Positions 53,713 to 64,000 of a stretch of 64,000 nucleotides of DNA are shown piece after piece. The notes under the pieces were generated by a model, which was not told the DNA's origin, made no database searches, and saw only the letters and a list, made by a program, of their open reading frames with translations. Position 1 is the first letter of the stretch, and every line of letters begins with the position of its first letter. Made by a program: the position numbers and the translations under genes. The DNA is from Primulina eburnea (taxonomy: Eukaryota > Streptophyta > Magnoliopsida > Lamiales > Gesneriaceae), in assembly GCF_022965805.1 (NCBI RefSeq), contig NC_133110.1, positions 35,588,317-35,652,316 on the forward strand, read 5' to 3'.

Positions 53713-55722
53713 ATCTATCCCCCTTAATTTGAATTTCGTCCCCGAAATTCGCTTATCCTCGATAATTCAAAAGTTAGATTCTTAATTCTAGTATCCCAAC
53801 GATCCACGCTACCGCTACGCTACTCTGAATAAAATTAAGTCTTATGTTGTCCTTACGTCTCTTCAATCCTAATTAAATTACCTACCAAAAACCTCGTTTG
53901 CGAATCACAACTTAAAACGACTTATGGCGTCTTAGTTTTACTTTGTTATGAACTCGAATTCCGACTTTTCTCACAATTCCCAATATTAGGAATAGAGGTT
54001 CAAACTTATCGTATCTTACTTTCTCATACCAAACCCCTAATGCTCATCGAACTATTACATACGCATTTATGCAGTCCAACCTAAGAGGTCTTAGCACCAA
54101 CGGTTACTGATCAACTTCCATCCTCAGCAATACACTTAAAAGTTAAATCTTATCTTAATCCTCATATGTTAATATTGGCCTACAATCCTTGAATCGAATA
54201 TTTACCTTACGAGACAAACTTACATAACTTAGCTATTTACGAGTACATCCCAAATATAAAATCGTTGCCAACCTTTAATTTCGAGTAACATAAATCCGTA
54301 AAACCCCAAAATATATAATATCTATCCTCTTCTTAAATAATAAAAACTTTCTAGCATCAATCACAAGCTTAAACTATTTTCTTCACGATTACAATATAGT
54401 TAAAGCCTAAGACCCTTGAGCCTTCCTCATTGGAACGAATGTCCCACTTAGACGTATCCCCAATACTCAATTAATTCTAGCGTATAAAACTTAATAAGCT
54501 TCCTTTATTAATAATGGACTAACTCTAATGAATCAACTCCACTTATAACCCATAGAATTCTAGAATCCCCATATCAAACTTTTAAATTTCTTACTCAATA
54601 AAAATCTTAGTATTCATTCATTGATAACTTATATTGAACACCACTAATTCCCTTTTGTTTTTATTTCACCCAAAAATCCCGTACGAACAAATATCCCATA
54701 AGTTTGAAATTCAACCTTACGCAACCCAAATAGTTTTGGATAACATAATTCCAACACACATATTCACTTATTCCCAAGTTTGCTAATGGCTTTCAAAATT
54801 CCTCAAGACAAGGTGTCTACCTCAATTCTTACATGCATCTATCGAGTAACCTAACCATCAGTCATACCCAACTTCCTAGAAGAATTAAATTCTCACAACA
54901 TAGAATCTTAATTCTTAAGATCATGAATAAAACTTATCGCACATCAAACTTAAGTTCCCAAAAATTTGCGAACTCAATGTTTATTCTTATAACTTAGCTA
55001 ATCGATCAACTTTACCTCAAATCGTTATCACCCTGAATTCTTAACTTTCCGCAACATTAATTTCTAACGCTTAAATTCTCAAGCCCAATGTCAATTTATC
55101 CTACCATTCCCCTGATTACCATTTCTTATAATATTATAATCCAGATACTTCAAGGTTCTGATGATCCCTTCGAGCTTAAATCATCGAAAATTCCTATCAC
55201 TTAAACTATTCAATTATAACTTACAGCTAGACTAGTCCCCAAATTTATTAAAATTGCAAAATTAGCTCTTAATTTCCTCAAACATTATTCAATTTGTCCA
55301 AAATTTCGAAAATTCCTCCATTACTCATAAGCTCTTGGCGTTCCTAATTTCATTTTATTGGTTCTCTGTATCATAAAGTTCAATAAATTTAAGCTTATTA
55401 AGCCCAAAATCAATTTCCGTAGCCTTGAAAAATTACTTATTTAACCCAAGTGTTCCTCAAAAATTCGAATTTAATCCCCAAAATTTTCTGAATTTGCAAT
55501 TTGACCCTTAAAGTTCTCGAACTTACATTTTTGGCTCTACAACTCTTCAAAATTTGCATTTCCGGTCCCCAGTAAAATCTTCGATTTTAGTCTCATTAAA
55601 CCTTAAAATCCTCGAACTCGGAATTTAATCCCAAACGATAAATTCGAAACTAGTCCCTTATGATTTTTATCTTTGCACTTATGTACTGAAACTATTGGTC
55701 ATTACCACTAGTCCCTTAAGAT
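53713..55722 (-). other. Non-coding internal region of element 3
   Basis: 2 kb without a reading frame, homologous to the internal region of element 2 over most of its length. It joins directly to the middle of the right LTR at ~55723, showing a deletion across the primer site. Confidence 0.8.
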
Positions 55723-56756
55723 ATCAAAAAGTTCTACGTTTTTGCCGTTGAAAGTTTTCCAAAAATATGAACAGAAAAATCGCAGTATTTGAAAAGACAG
55801 CAAAAACGAGTTTTAGATCTGAAATTTTTCCTTCGAAATTGATCCGATTCATGATTCGCTCAAACTACTATCATCATACATAACTTTTACGCATAAAAAC
55901 AATGCAATACAATATATGACTTGATCGACACAGCAAGAACAGATTATACGTGCCTTTAAATCTTTAACGTTACCGAAACGACGATACCGAAGCGGGGATG
56001 GCGCGAGGCTTGATCCGGGACGACCGTGGCACTAAAATTCTTGAAGAAAACCAACGAAAATTTGCTAGGAATTATAGAGGGAAGGGGCGGCTGCACTGCA
56101 GACTAAGAACCCTAATACTTTTCCTCTCAAAATAATCAAAACTAAATGAAATATGTGTGTGTGTGCTTTGATTGGCTCTAGGTGTGTGTAAAAGTGTGTA
56201 AAGCGTGTAGTGTGTGTGTGTGGCGTGAGTTTAGTAATTTAGGGAATAAGAATTTACCTAATAATAAATTAACCATTAATTAAATGGTAGTAAATCACTA
56301 ACTTTACTAATATTCCTTAATTTAAATAAAAACACACTAATTTAATAAAATTCTCCTTTTACCAAAATAGAATGCTCAAAGTCAACTTTAAAAGTTTAAA
56401 ACTCATAAAATCACTAAATACATAATTTAGGCTTGAAAATACTAAAACCAAATAAATTATTTAAAATGCCCCACTCTTAACTTAAAATAAAATGCCACAT
56501 TTTAAATTGCTAAAAATTGTCACCGGTCTTTTCCTCGATCCCGCCTCGAATAATCGCCTGAAACATGAAACTCGAAAAGTATTTTAACGTGCATCAATTA
56601 AACATAAATATTAAAATAATGCAAATTCTTAAATCGTGAATTAAAACCCAAATCAATGAATTAAGTATGCATTAAAACCATTTAATAAAATACATAAGGA
56701 ATTTAATAACTTGCACGCACGTGGTTCATGTGGATCTCAAATTTCGGGACGTCACA
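55723..56756 (-). repeat. 5' LTR of element 3 (truncated)
   Basis: Matches 52676-53712 with only a few single-base differences. The transcription-start side and the primer site side of this LTR are lost. Confidence 0.93.
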
Positions 56757-56761
56757 TTAGG

Positions 56762-57475
56762 AGCTGATCTGTTTTGGTTGCTAGGTGGAGAATGTTGAGG
56801 AGCAACAAAGACGGATGGAGTCGTATTTGTGACAGACACCTTATCTACTTTAGACTTAAGCCGAATCTCCTCTGCTAACAGTTCATTAACCACTGAATCA
56901 ACAGATGGAAGAGGAGAACGATGTAGAATTGTCCAACGCAATCCCTCGAAATCATTCCGAAGGGCCATCAAAAACTGTACCAGACGTTGTGCTTCTCTAC
57001 GAGAAATATACGGTTCAAATGCTCGCAGCTCTGCAGACTCAGTGAGAGCCAACTGATCCCAGAGAATAGTCATGGCAGAATAAAACTCTTGAATACTCAT
57101 ATCATTCTGTTGAAGTGCGCGAATATCTGACTCCAATTGATACTGTTTGGCGAAATTAGACTGCGTATACAATCTAGCCAGATGATCCCATACCTCTTTA
57201 GCCGTCTCATACTTAGCCAACTGAACCCCAATAGAGTGAGTAACAGAATTGTTAATCCACGTAATAATTTTCGAATTATCAGCCTCCCAATTGTCGACCA
57301 AGGCCGCATAATCGTTTGCCTGGTCTTCTGTAGGTTTAACCCGCACACCTGTAACATAGCTCCACATAGATTTTCCACGCAAAAAATTCTTCATAACATA
57401 GCTCCAATACGTGTAGTTTTTACCATCCAATTGAATACTAATCGACTGAAGGGAATCATCTTTACGACTACCCAT
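56762..57475 (-). pseudogene. gag: Ale-like gag, N-terminal part
   Basis: ATG 57475 opens MGSRKDDSLQSISIQLDGKN, with YTYWSYVMKNFLRGKSMW and the UBN2 gag core (WEADNSKIITWINNS, VWDHLARLYTQSN, IQEFYSAMTILWDQL). The frame reaches the TTAGG insertion site in a linker before the zinc knuckle and continues in frame at 50913. The frame upstream of this ATG is open but non-conserved. 57476-57942 is leader. Confidence 0.92.
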
Positions 57476-57954
57476 AATAAAAGAGACACAGAGAAGAAAT
57501 CCCCAAATCTGAAATCCTTGAATCAACAGAATTTAAAATCCTCAAATAACCAAATCAACAGAGTCGAAAAATCCAAATATTGACAAAATCCAATCAAACA
57601 AAGCGAGAACAAATCAAATTGAAAAATCTGAAAAATCGAAAATTCCGAACCCCAAATTGCAGTCTCGTTTTTCCAAAACCGAACAGTCTTAGAAAACAAA
57701 AACAACGATCTCCACCGTTCAGAATGTACCTCTATATGTTCTAAACCAACTGTCAAAATTTCAAGATGATCCAACGGCTGAAACGTGAGAAATCGCAAAT
57801 CTCGTTTTGCTGCTCCTGTAAATTCCGAAAATCCGAAAAATCCTTTTCTTTTTCTTTTCAAATTCGAGAAACATAATTCGATCCGCAATAACTATAGACT
57901 GAATTAACAGTCTCTCAAAACATCAAACAAATTTATATGGCGGCTCTGATACCA

Positions 57955-58107
57955 TGATAACATAGAAAGAAGAAGAATAGGGTTTCTTATTGAACCGTAG
58001 AAACAACATAAAGAGTTTATATAGGTAAGGTTTACAATGAAAGTAAATAGACTAAAATATCCATAGGCACTAATAAATATAATATTACTAATATAATATA
58101 ACTAATA
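57955..58107 (-). repeat. 5' LTR of the Ale-like element
   Basis: 153 bp, near-identical to the left copy. The primer-site complement ends at 57954. Confidence 0.93.
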
Positions 58108-58108
58108 G

Positions 58109-59196
58109 TCAAAAGAGCTCCTGACCACAAGCATGAGAGATGTGGTATCAGTCCATGATCATGGTGTAAAAACGATTGGGTTCTTCGAAAAGCTAATGGG
58201 TTTGGACCTTGTCATCCCAAGAGAGTTGTCCATGGACATACTATTGTTGTCACTTCCATCCTCGTTTGATAGGTTTGTGGTGAATTTCAACATGAAGAAG
58301 CTATGGGTAGCCTTGAATAGATAGTTAATATGCTTACCACATATGAAGCCACCATTAAAAAGGAAAAACATGTTTTTCTAATGAGCTTGTTTTCTGGTAC
58401 GAGGAAATTCCTACAAGGGAAGGGAAATAAGCATTTTACCCCTTCCAAGAAAAAAAAATCCATCAAGAAGCAAGCTTCAAGTATTGTTGAAAGGCCCGCA
58501 AAGCTCGATAAGTCAGAAGATGTTTGCTTCATAAATATTTCAATTAACTAAACTTATTGGATATCAGATATTGGATGTGGTTCTCATCTATACAACGATT
58601 TGCGATTGATGATAATAAGTAGAAGGCGATATCAGATATTGGATGTGGTTCTCATCTATACAACGATTTGCAAGTGATGATAATAAGTAGGAGGCTAAGG
58701 GATAATGAGACCTTCCTAAGGATGAGAAATGAAGAAAGAGTTGTTGCAAATGCCATATGATATGTTTATTTGATATTAAACAATAATTTTAACTTATTTT
58801 TTTATAGATGTTTTATTTTTATTTTTTTCATATTTGGTTAAAAACATGTCCATTTCTATGCTTGATAAAGATGAATTTCTTGTGCTTTTCCTAAATGTGT
58901 TTGTAATATTTACAAGAATAAATCTTTAATTGGAGCAAGAAAATTAACAAACTATATCTACAACTTAAAATAAAATATATTCCACCAAAAGATGTCCAAG
59001 TAATGCGTTTTCAACAAAAAACAAAATAAAACAAGATAGTCTAAATCAAATACACTTATGGCACTCTAGGATATGACATATTTTCCCAAAGAATATGCAT
59101 AAGTTGGTGGAAGATAGCATGTTTGAATTATCATACATAAACTCTCTTGACACATGTGAGACATGTCTGAAAGGAAAAATGACCAAAACCCCTTTA
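58109..59196 (+). pseudogene. Copia gag-protease-integrase relic
   Basis: A gag core is readable from ELLTTSMRDVVSVHD through MGLDLVIPRELSMDILLLSLPSSFDRFVVNF to INMLTTYEATIKKEKH, with a stop at 58321-58323. A lysine-rich linker follows, then a degraded protease start (SDIGCGSHLYNDL) inside a tandem duplication, and the pre-integrase zinc motif (QIHLWHS ... TCETCLKGKMTK, ~59045-59190). No RT remains. It flanks the Ale-like element, which probably inserted into or beside it. Confidence 0.8.
58561..58696 (+). repeat. 68-bp tandem duplication at the protease site of the Copia relic
   Basis: Units 58561-58628 and 58629-58696, both starting ATATCAGATATTGGATGTGG, are nearly identical, so the duplication is recent relative to the decayed gag. 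Confidence 0.9.
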
Positions 59197-59220
59197 TTAT
59201 GGAAAGTATAACATGCACAT

Positions 59221-60176
59221 TGTCACGTCTCGAGACCGTGGTTAATTGACATCGACGTTGTTTAACAATCACACAATCAAAATCAACCAACCTTGTAGCA
59301 CAATATAAATCAAATTCAGTTTATATCATAATTTCAAATAAATAGTAATGTCTTACAAGCCAATAACCAAAAAATGACAGAATCAAATGTGGAAACATTA
59401 CAATTGAATAATAATAAACTTAAACTTAAGCTAAAATCTTGAATGTTCACCAGTCTCAAAACTGGTCTGACTCCTCTTCCTCGAGTTCTTCCTCGTGTTT
59501 ATCTGGGAAAAGATTGTAAGAGATGAGTGATATGGTTGTCACTCAGCAAGTGGGGGTCGTTCGAGCACAATATAGCAACATGCATACATAATTTATAACA
59601 CATGATGCATAACATTAACCAGACATTGAAATTCCTCTACTTTCTATGGTTTACTGATATTAGTCCCTAATTTTTACTCCTCTGAGGGGATGAGACCATA
59701 AAACGGTTATAATCCCACCGTGTAAGGGCCATAAACATATCATATTAGGATTCCCACCCATATACAGTCGAATCCTCACAGTGCCCAAAAACCATATGAC
59801 AACCAACATAAGAAAGGAGAATTTGTACTCGACCAAATTTTCGAAAACGAACATATGCATAAACCAAAAGTTTAACTTTAAAACAAGCCCACTTATCATA
59901 TTCTTGAATGCTAAAAACATGGGTGCACAGCTTTGTGAATTGGATAGCTTCTTGCCTCTTGCTTGGGAAGTATTTCGGCTCACTTTCTAGCCCAACTCTT
60001 GGACGAATGCAAGCAGAACTTGCCTCCATTATGCTGCTGGATCTCGAAATTTTGAAGCTAGGAAATTCGAAAATGGTGGTGTGTTGAGGAGTGGGGGTGA
60101 TGGCCTATTTATAAGTGAGGGGAGGAGGTTAAATAAAGTAGTCAAATCATGTCCAAATTGGCCTCCAAACCCTACA
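59221..60176 (-). repeat. Gypsy-type LTR fragment with TATA box
   Basis: TGTCACGTCTCGAGACC at 59221 is a plausible LTR end read on the minus strand. The general layout (CACTCAGCAAGTGGGGG block at ~59540, GGGGATGAGACC at ~59687) mirrors the same regions of elements 2 and 3. A minus-strand TATAAATA (60107-60114) would drive transcription leftward. No partner LTR or target duplication was found. Confidence 0.5.
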
Positions 60177-60988
60177 TTTTTTTATTATTTTTTCGCAGGC
60201 CAAAATTTTTGAATTTGGGCAAAAAATTCGAAAGATAAATTTCTTAATATTTTTAAAATAAATAGTTTTCTAAATTGCTGATCGGTTTACTATTTTAAAG
60301 TTATTTCTTTGAAATTAGTCATTTTACAAAAAATGGAACTTGGATCTCCAATTCATTAATTTTAAAAATAATAAAATAAGTAGATCGACACATATACACT
60401 ACGTTTTTAAAAAAACTACATCAACGTATATTTAAATAAATAAAAAATCGTATTCCAACTATTTTTTTATTAATTATAATACTAGTAATAATAAATAAAA
60501 AAAATGTTGATTAATAAAAAATGATTGGATGGATACGTAAATATTATTTTCGAAAACTAAATGAACACATATTTAAATAAATAATTTTTTTAAAACAAAA
60601 ATAATTTAAATTTTTTGAAAGATAAATTAATTAATATTTTACAAATAAACATTTAAAAAAAATTTGGTTGACAACTAACCATTTAAAGTGACTTATTTTT
60701 CAAATTATTGAACTTGAGTTTTTAATCTATTTTTTGCATATAATTTTCCTATTTTACTAATAAGATATATGTCCAAATTCAATAAATAATAATAACGATA
60801 ATAAAAAAATTTAAAAAAATAAAAAATAGCGTTCACTTCCTTGATAGCTTGGACACTGCATTGCCAAGTCCGTCATTGATAGTAGCGTTTTGCCTTAATT
60901 TTGCAAAATTCCACAATGTTCCTTATTTTTAAAATTACTTTTTTTTAAAAAAAAACATAGCTATTATATTCAAATTGGTATGTTCATA
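60177..60988. other. AT-rich DNA with a dispersed repeat
   Basis: 60750-60960 is the inverted relative of 41280-41480. Nothing else is recognised. Confidence 0.5.
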
Positions 60989-62034
60989 CTATTTGCGACG
61001 GTTTAACCAAAAACCGTCGCTACGGCACGGGTTTTCTGCCATTCTAACCAGAACGCGTCACATATTCATTTGAGTCCGTGACACAATTTCATGCCTATAA
61101 ATTGCACCGAGTATTTGGCGAATTCATCCCATCCTTCAGCTCAAATTTTCGGTTTCGGATTCTTCTTGAGCAGTTTTTTTTTTCTTCGGTCCGTGTCTTT
61201 TTTTTTTGTTATAAAAATTCAGTGATTCTCTTTCTCTTATAAATTGCGTCGATCGTGTGCTTCACGGAATTCTTAATTTGATTTGATAGTTTTCTGTCGC
61301 ATAACAGAATTTGAGGGAATTGCGCCGAGTCTCAGTAATTCGGAATTTGATTTTTGAAAATTGTGTTGAGTATCATAATTTGGGAAAATTACGCCGAGTC
61401 TAATTCGAATCTCTGTTTTTCTTTCTATATTGAATTGTTTTTTGTATATTATTTCTGATAATGTTTGTAATATGAATAACTACAAATATTTTGATTATAC
61501 TAATACTCCAAATAATAATCTCAATATAAACGATTAGTTAAATAATTAATATCATAATATATTTATATTCTATGTTGAATTAAAAATTTGTTTAAACATG
61601 GATGCAAAAATTAGTACACAATTAATACTATTATTATCTAAATTTAATTACTATAAATAAATATATTTAAATTACTGTCATTAGTATAAATAATGTAATT
61701 GTTTAAATTTACCGTAACTTAACAATGAAATGTTTAAAAAATGTTAAAAAATTTGTAAATTCTTTTCTAGCTATAAATAATTGTTTTCATATTTTAAGAG
61801 GAACATGAAAATCTTAATTTGTTTAATTCCAACAATGTTAAAAAAATTTACCGCAACTTCTAAATCCCAAAACAATTAAGATTCCCAAATAATAATAAAT
61901 TCTTTGATTCAATAGTATGAAATATTGTTTGGGAAATAACGTTATTTTATTATTGTTTGGGAAATAACGTTTCTTAATTTTTTTTTTAAATTTTGGGAAT
62001 TAACGACGGTTTTTGGTTAAACCGTCGCAAATAG
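60989..62034. mobile_element. Non-autonomous TIR transposon of the GCGACGGTT type
   Basis: About 30 bp at 60989-61018 (CTATTTGCGACGG ... AAACCGTC) is exactly inverted at 62005-62034. Motifs of this kind are common termini of plant MITEs. The interior has no transposase. It holds a TATAAA stretch and a pyrimidine-rich block (61090-61200) that look like a captured promoter and leader. Superfamily not established. Confidence 0.65.
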
Positions 62035-62235
62035 CGACGGTTAAAAAAAGTTACCGCAACTTCTAAATCCCAAAAAATTTAAGATTCCCAAACAATAATA
62101 AATTTTTTGATTCAACAGTATGAAATATTGTTTGGGAAATAAAGTTATTTTATTATTGTTTAGGAAAGAACATTTCTTAAATTTTTTTTAAAATTTTGAG
62201 AATTAACGACAGTTTTTGGTTAAACCGTCGCCGAA
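61837..62235 (+). repeat. ~200-bp tandem duplication of the TIR element end
   Basis: 61837-62039 repeats at 62040-62235 (GTTAAAAAAA ... TTACCGCAACTTCTAAATCC ... TTGGTTAAACCGTCGC) with several substitutions. The outer copy carries a weaker terminal repeat (ACGACAG instead of ACGACGG). Confidence 0.85.
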
Positions 62236-62411
62236 TTCCCTTTTTAAAAAAAATTAAAATCGGATTCTTAGAATCCGTGTTAGTCTGTCCCGGATTCTGA
62301 CCGGGACAGTGAATCCGGAACTTCAAACTCCGGATTGTCATTTTTTCATAATGTTTTATAATCTGTTATATTTTAATAAATAAGTTTTAAAAATATATTA
62401 TTTTAAAAAAA

Positions 62412-63700
62412 ACCCTTGGTAAATGTCCATACAAATTTAATATTTGTTAAATTTTAATTATACATACACATATATATAAAGTGTTATAAGTAAAACAATG
62501 TATATATTGACATGTTACTTGAGCATAAATGTCAGTGTTGTATTTAATGCTAATTATTCATTTGTATATGTGAGGTTCAAGAAAAAATCAAGAACCTTCT
62601 CTCCATCTTCGAATAACATAATACATAGACGTCATTATTCATATGTATTTGAAAATATTAAGATAGAGTTTTGTGTGAGATCGTCTCACGGATCTTAATC
62701 TCTGAGACGGATCAATCTACTCATATTCACAATAAAGACTATGAGAAGGATTGAAACTTAAATGTCTCTGTCAATCCAAAATCAATTATTTAAATTTAAT
62801 ACTTTTTTCTGAACTGCTATTTGAAAAATGATACTTGGCTAATAAATTAAGACCATTAAATTCAAATGGTCCCATCTGTAGGCATCATGGAAAGTCAACA
62901 GTGGAATATGACAACCGGAAATCACGATCAATTTTTTTTAATTACAAATTGGGCATTACCTAAACAAAGATTGGTTAAGTGTTGGTAACAAATAATATTA
63001 TGATATCGTCTTCTATGTTATCGGTTAATGTGAAACAAATATCTGACTAAATATAGTGAAAATTTTCACTTTTAGGATCAAAGTATAATTTTATGTTAAT
63101 TATGTTATGTTGATTGGAGTGAAAAATATTTAATCCGTGAAAAGAATAGTTTTTTTGTCCAAAATGGTATTTTTTAATACAAAAATATCATTTTTTTATT
63201 TGTTATGTTTTGTAAAAATATCGAATGATATGTGTTGATTTAAGTGAAAATATTATTTTTATACTAAAAATATATTAAGTAATATATGTTAATACTTATC
63301 TATTTAATTTTTGCACAAACTTTTGGTCATTAACGTATTTTGAGTGGGTCCAAACTTGAGAAAAAATACATCAAAATGGGGATAAAGTGTATGATCGGAA
63401 ACAAACAAGTGTGTAACAATTTCATCTAATTAAATAAGATGTTCTAATCGACTATTTGTTATTATTTGTGAACAAAATTAATTAAATTAAAATTATCAAT
63501 TACGATGCATAATCTTTTATATGAGTTGAAATAGTGTTTCGTTTCGTTTCGTTCTCAGTTCTCAAAGAAGTAACTAAATTTTCTAATTAAAGATTATTTT
63601 ATAATAGTGGCATCTCATAGATACTAGAGCTGTAAAATGGGATGAGATTTTCTCAACTCAACCCACTAAATTTGTTTAGCGGGTTGAATCAATCCGACGA
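62412..63700. repeat. Second copy of the NLR-upstream segment
   Basis: Collinear with 45870-47276, same orientation. It lacks the 182-bp MITE at ~63390. A ~140-bp part (62483-62625) is inverted relative to the first copy. The NLR that should lie to its left is absent; the TIR element is there instead. Confidence 0.8.
62672..62740 (-). repeat. 182-bp MITE-like repeat, copy C (fragment)
   Basis: GTGTGAGATCGTCTCACGGATC followed by ATATTCACAATAAA matches one end of the 182-bp family; the rest is missing. Confidence 0.75.
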
Positions 63701-63847
63701 ACTTAACTCATATTGACAACTCTAAAATTTCTATTCAGAAACTGAAATTGTTGTTCAGTCTCTAAGTCAGAGTTCTTTTATTTTGCCCTCCTTAGTCCTT
63801 GGTCTAAGATTTACCTAATTTATTTACCAATTTCCATTTTTTAAAAA

Positions 63848-64000
63848 GGCAAAAACTTGTGTGAGACGTTCTCACGGGTCGTATTTTGTGAGACGGATCT
63901 TTATTTGGATAATCTATGAAAAAGTATTACTTTTTATGCTAGGAGTATTACTTTTTATTGTGATATGGGTAGGGTTGACCCGTCTCACAGATTGTGATCC
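63848..64000 (+). mobile_element. 182-bp MITE-like repeat, copy D (cut by window end)
   Basis: Begins GGCAAAAACTTGTGTGAG like copy B and is readable for 153 of the expected 182 bp. The right flank and target duplication lie outside. Confidence 0.8.

Larger units (their letters stand above)
50914..56756 (-). mobile_element. Element 3: non-autonomous Gypsy-like element inserted in Ale-like gag
   Basis: It starts TGTAACGTACC and ends GGGACGTCACA, flanked by TTAGG on both sides (50909-50913, 56757-56761). The left LTR is complete (2799 bp); the right LTR keeps only ~1034 bp. Minus orientation is shown by the polypurine-tract complement (ATCCCCCTTAA, ~53718) next to the left LTR. The internal 2 kb lacks coding capacity and is homologous to element 2. 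The primer site and part of the 5' LTR are deleted, so this copy cannot be reverse transcribed. Confidence 0.92.
47356..58107 (-). mobile_element. Ale/Retrofit-like Copia element, split by element 3
   Basis: 153-bp LTRs (47356-47508, 57955-58107) flank one gag-pol frame on the minus strand. The primer site complement GCTCTGATACCA (57943-57954) abuts the right LTR, and a GAGGGGGA polypurine tract abuts the left. Short LTRs and a single frame fit Ale/Retrofit (inference). Flanks TTCAA and GTCAA could be a one-mismatch target duplication. Apart from the insertion of element 3, only two coding lesions were found. Confidence 0.9.

Noticed and set aside
59221..60176. Complete solo LTR with ends TGTCACG and CCCTACA
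   Set aside because: Flanking bases (CACAT and TTTTT) do not match as a target duplication; called only as a fragment.
45905..62698. Similar 60-66 residue ORFs (MYILT(S/C)Y..) at 45905-46087 (minus) and 62498-62698 (plus)
   Set aside because: They lie on the inverted block of the duplicated NLR-upstream segment; similarity is explained by nucleotide duplication and there is no sign of selection on codons.

Overview
The window is eukaryotic, very AT-rich and almost entirely repetitive. Everything readable belongs to a dicot plant genome: Copia and Gypsy LTR retrotransposons primed by plant tRNA-Met and tRNA-Asp, plant MITEs, and CC-NB-ARC-LRR immune receptors of the R1B (late-blight R1-like) class. 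The R1B class and the repeat content suggest an asterid, perhaps Lamiales; that is inference. Only one host gene looks intact: an R1B-type NLR on the minus strand at 42921-45623. A second NLR (9771-10760, minus) is a pseudogene cut by a Copia insertion.

Layout. 1-9770: SIRE-like Copia (Copia-1) with ~99% identical LTRs, a wrecked gag-pol and an intact 636-codon ORF after pol. 9771-10760: NLR pseudogene in which Copia-1 ends. 11981-21958: ~10 kb non-coding Gypsy-like element (minus, 3.2 kb LTRs) carrying three palindromic SINE dimers. 22033-22930: non-autonomous hAT with an 8-bp target duplication. ~24000-36240: three-level nest, with an old Gypsy-type LTR split by an Athila-like gag-pro element (25750-33301) and by a solo LTR (33880-35932). 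36321-36670: complete 350-bp TRIM. 38150-40245: rearranged Copia pieces. 41738-42660: Harbinger-like MITE. 42921-45623: intact NLR with an in-frame 84-bp duplication. 47356-58107: Ale/Retrofit-like Copia, split by a 5.8 kb non-coding Gypsy-like element (50914-56756). 58109-59196: Copia relic. 59221-60176: LTR fragment. 60989-62235: TIR element. 62412-63700: second copy of the DNA upstream of the NLR, without its NLR.

Strongest unexplained signals. (1) At least 11 sites in Copia-1 (13 counting both LTRs) carry a ~40-nt nested inverted-repeat module built on GTGTTG/CAACAC with fixed 5-nt spacers, even inside reading frames. (2) Unrelated elements in the same window carry arrays of different hairpins at about 73-85 bp spacing; the Athila array shows a compensatory base-pair change. 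(3) The intact 3' ORF of Copia-1 is preceded by one exact and two near-exact mitosis-type MYB (MSA) motifs and a TATA box. (4) A 182-bp repeat, present in two full copies of identical length, is flanked each time by a perfect 9-bp duplication, and an empty site for one copy lies in the same window. None of these was tested computationally; all come from reading the sequence.
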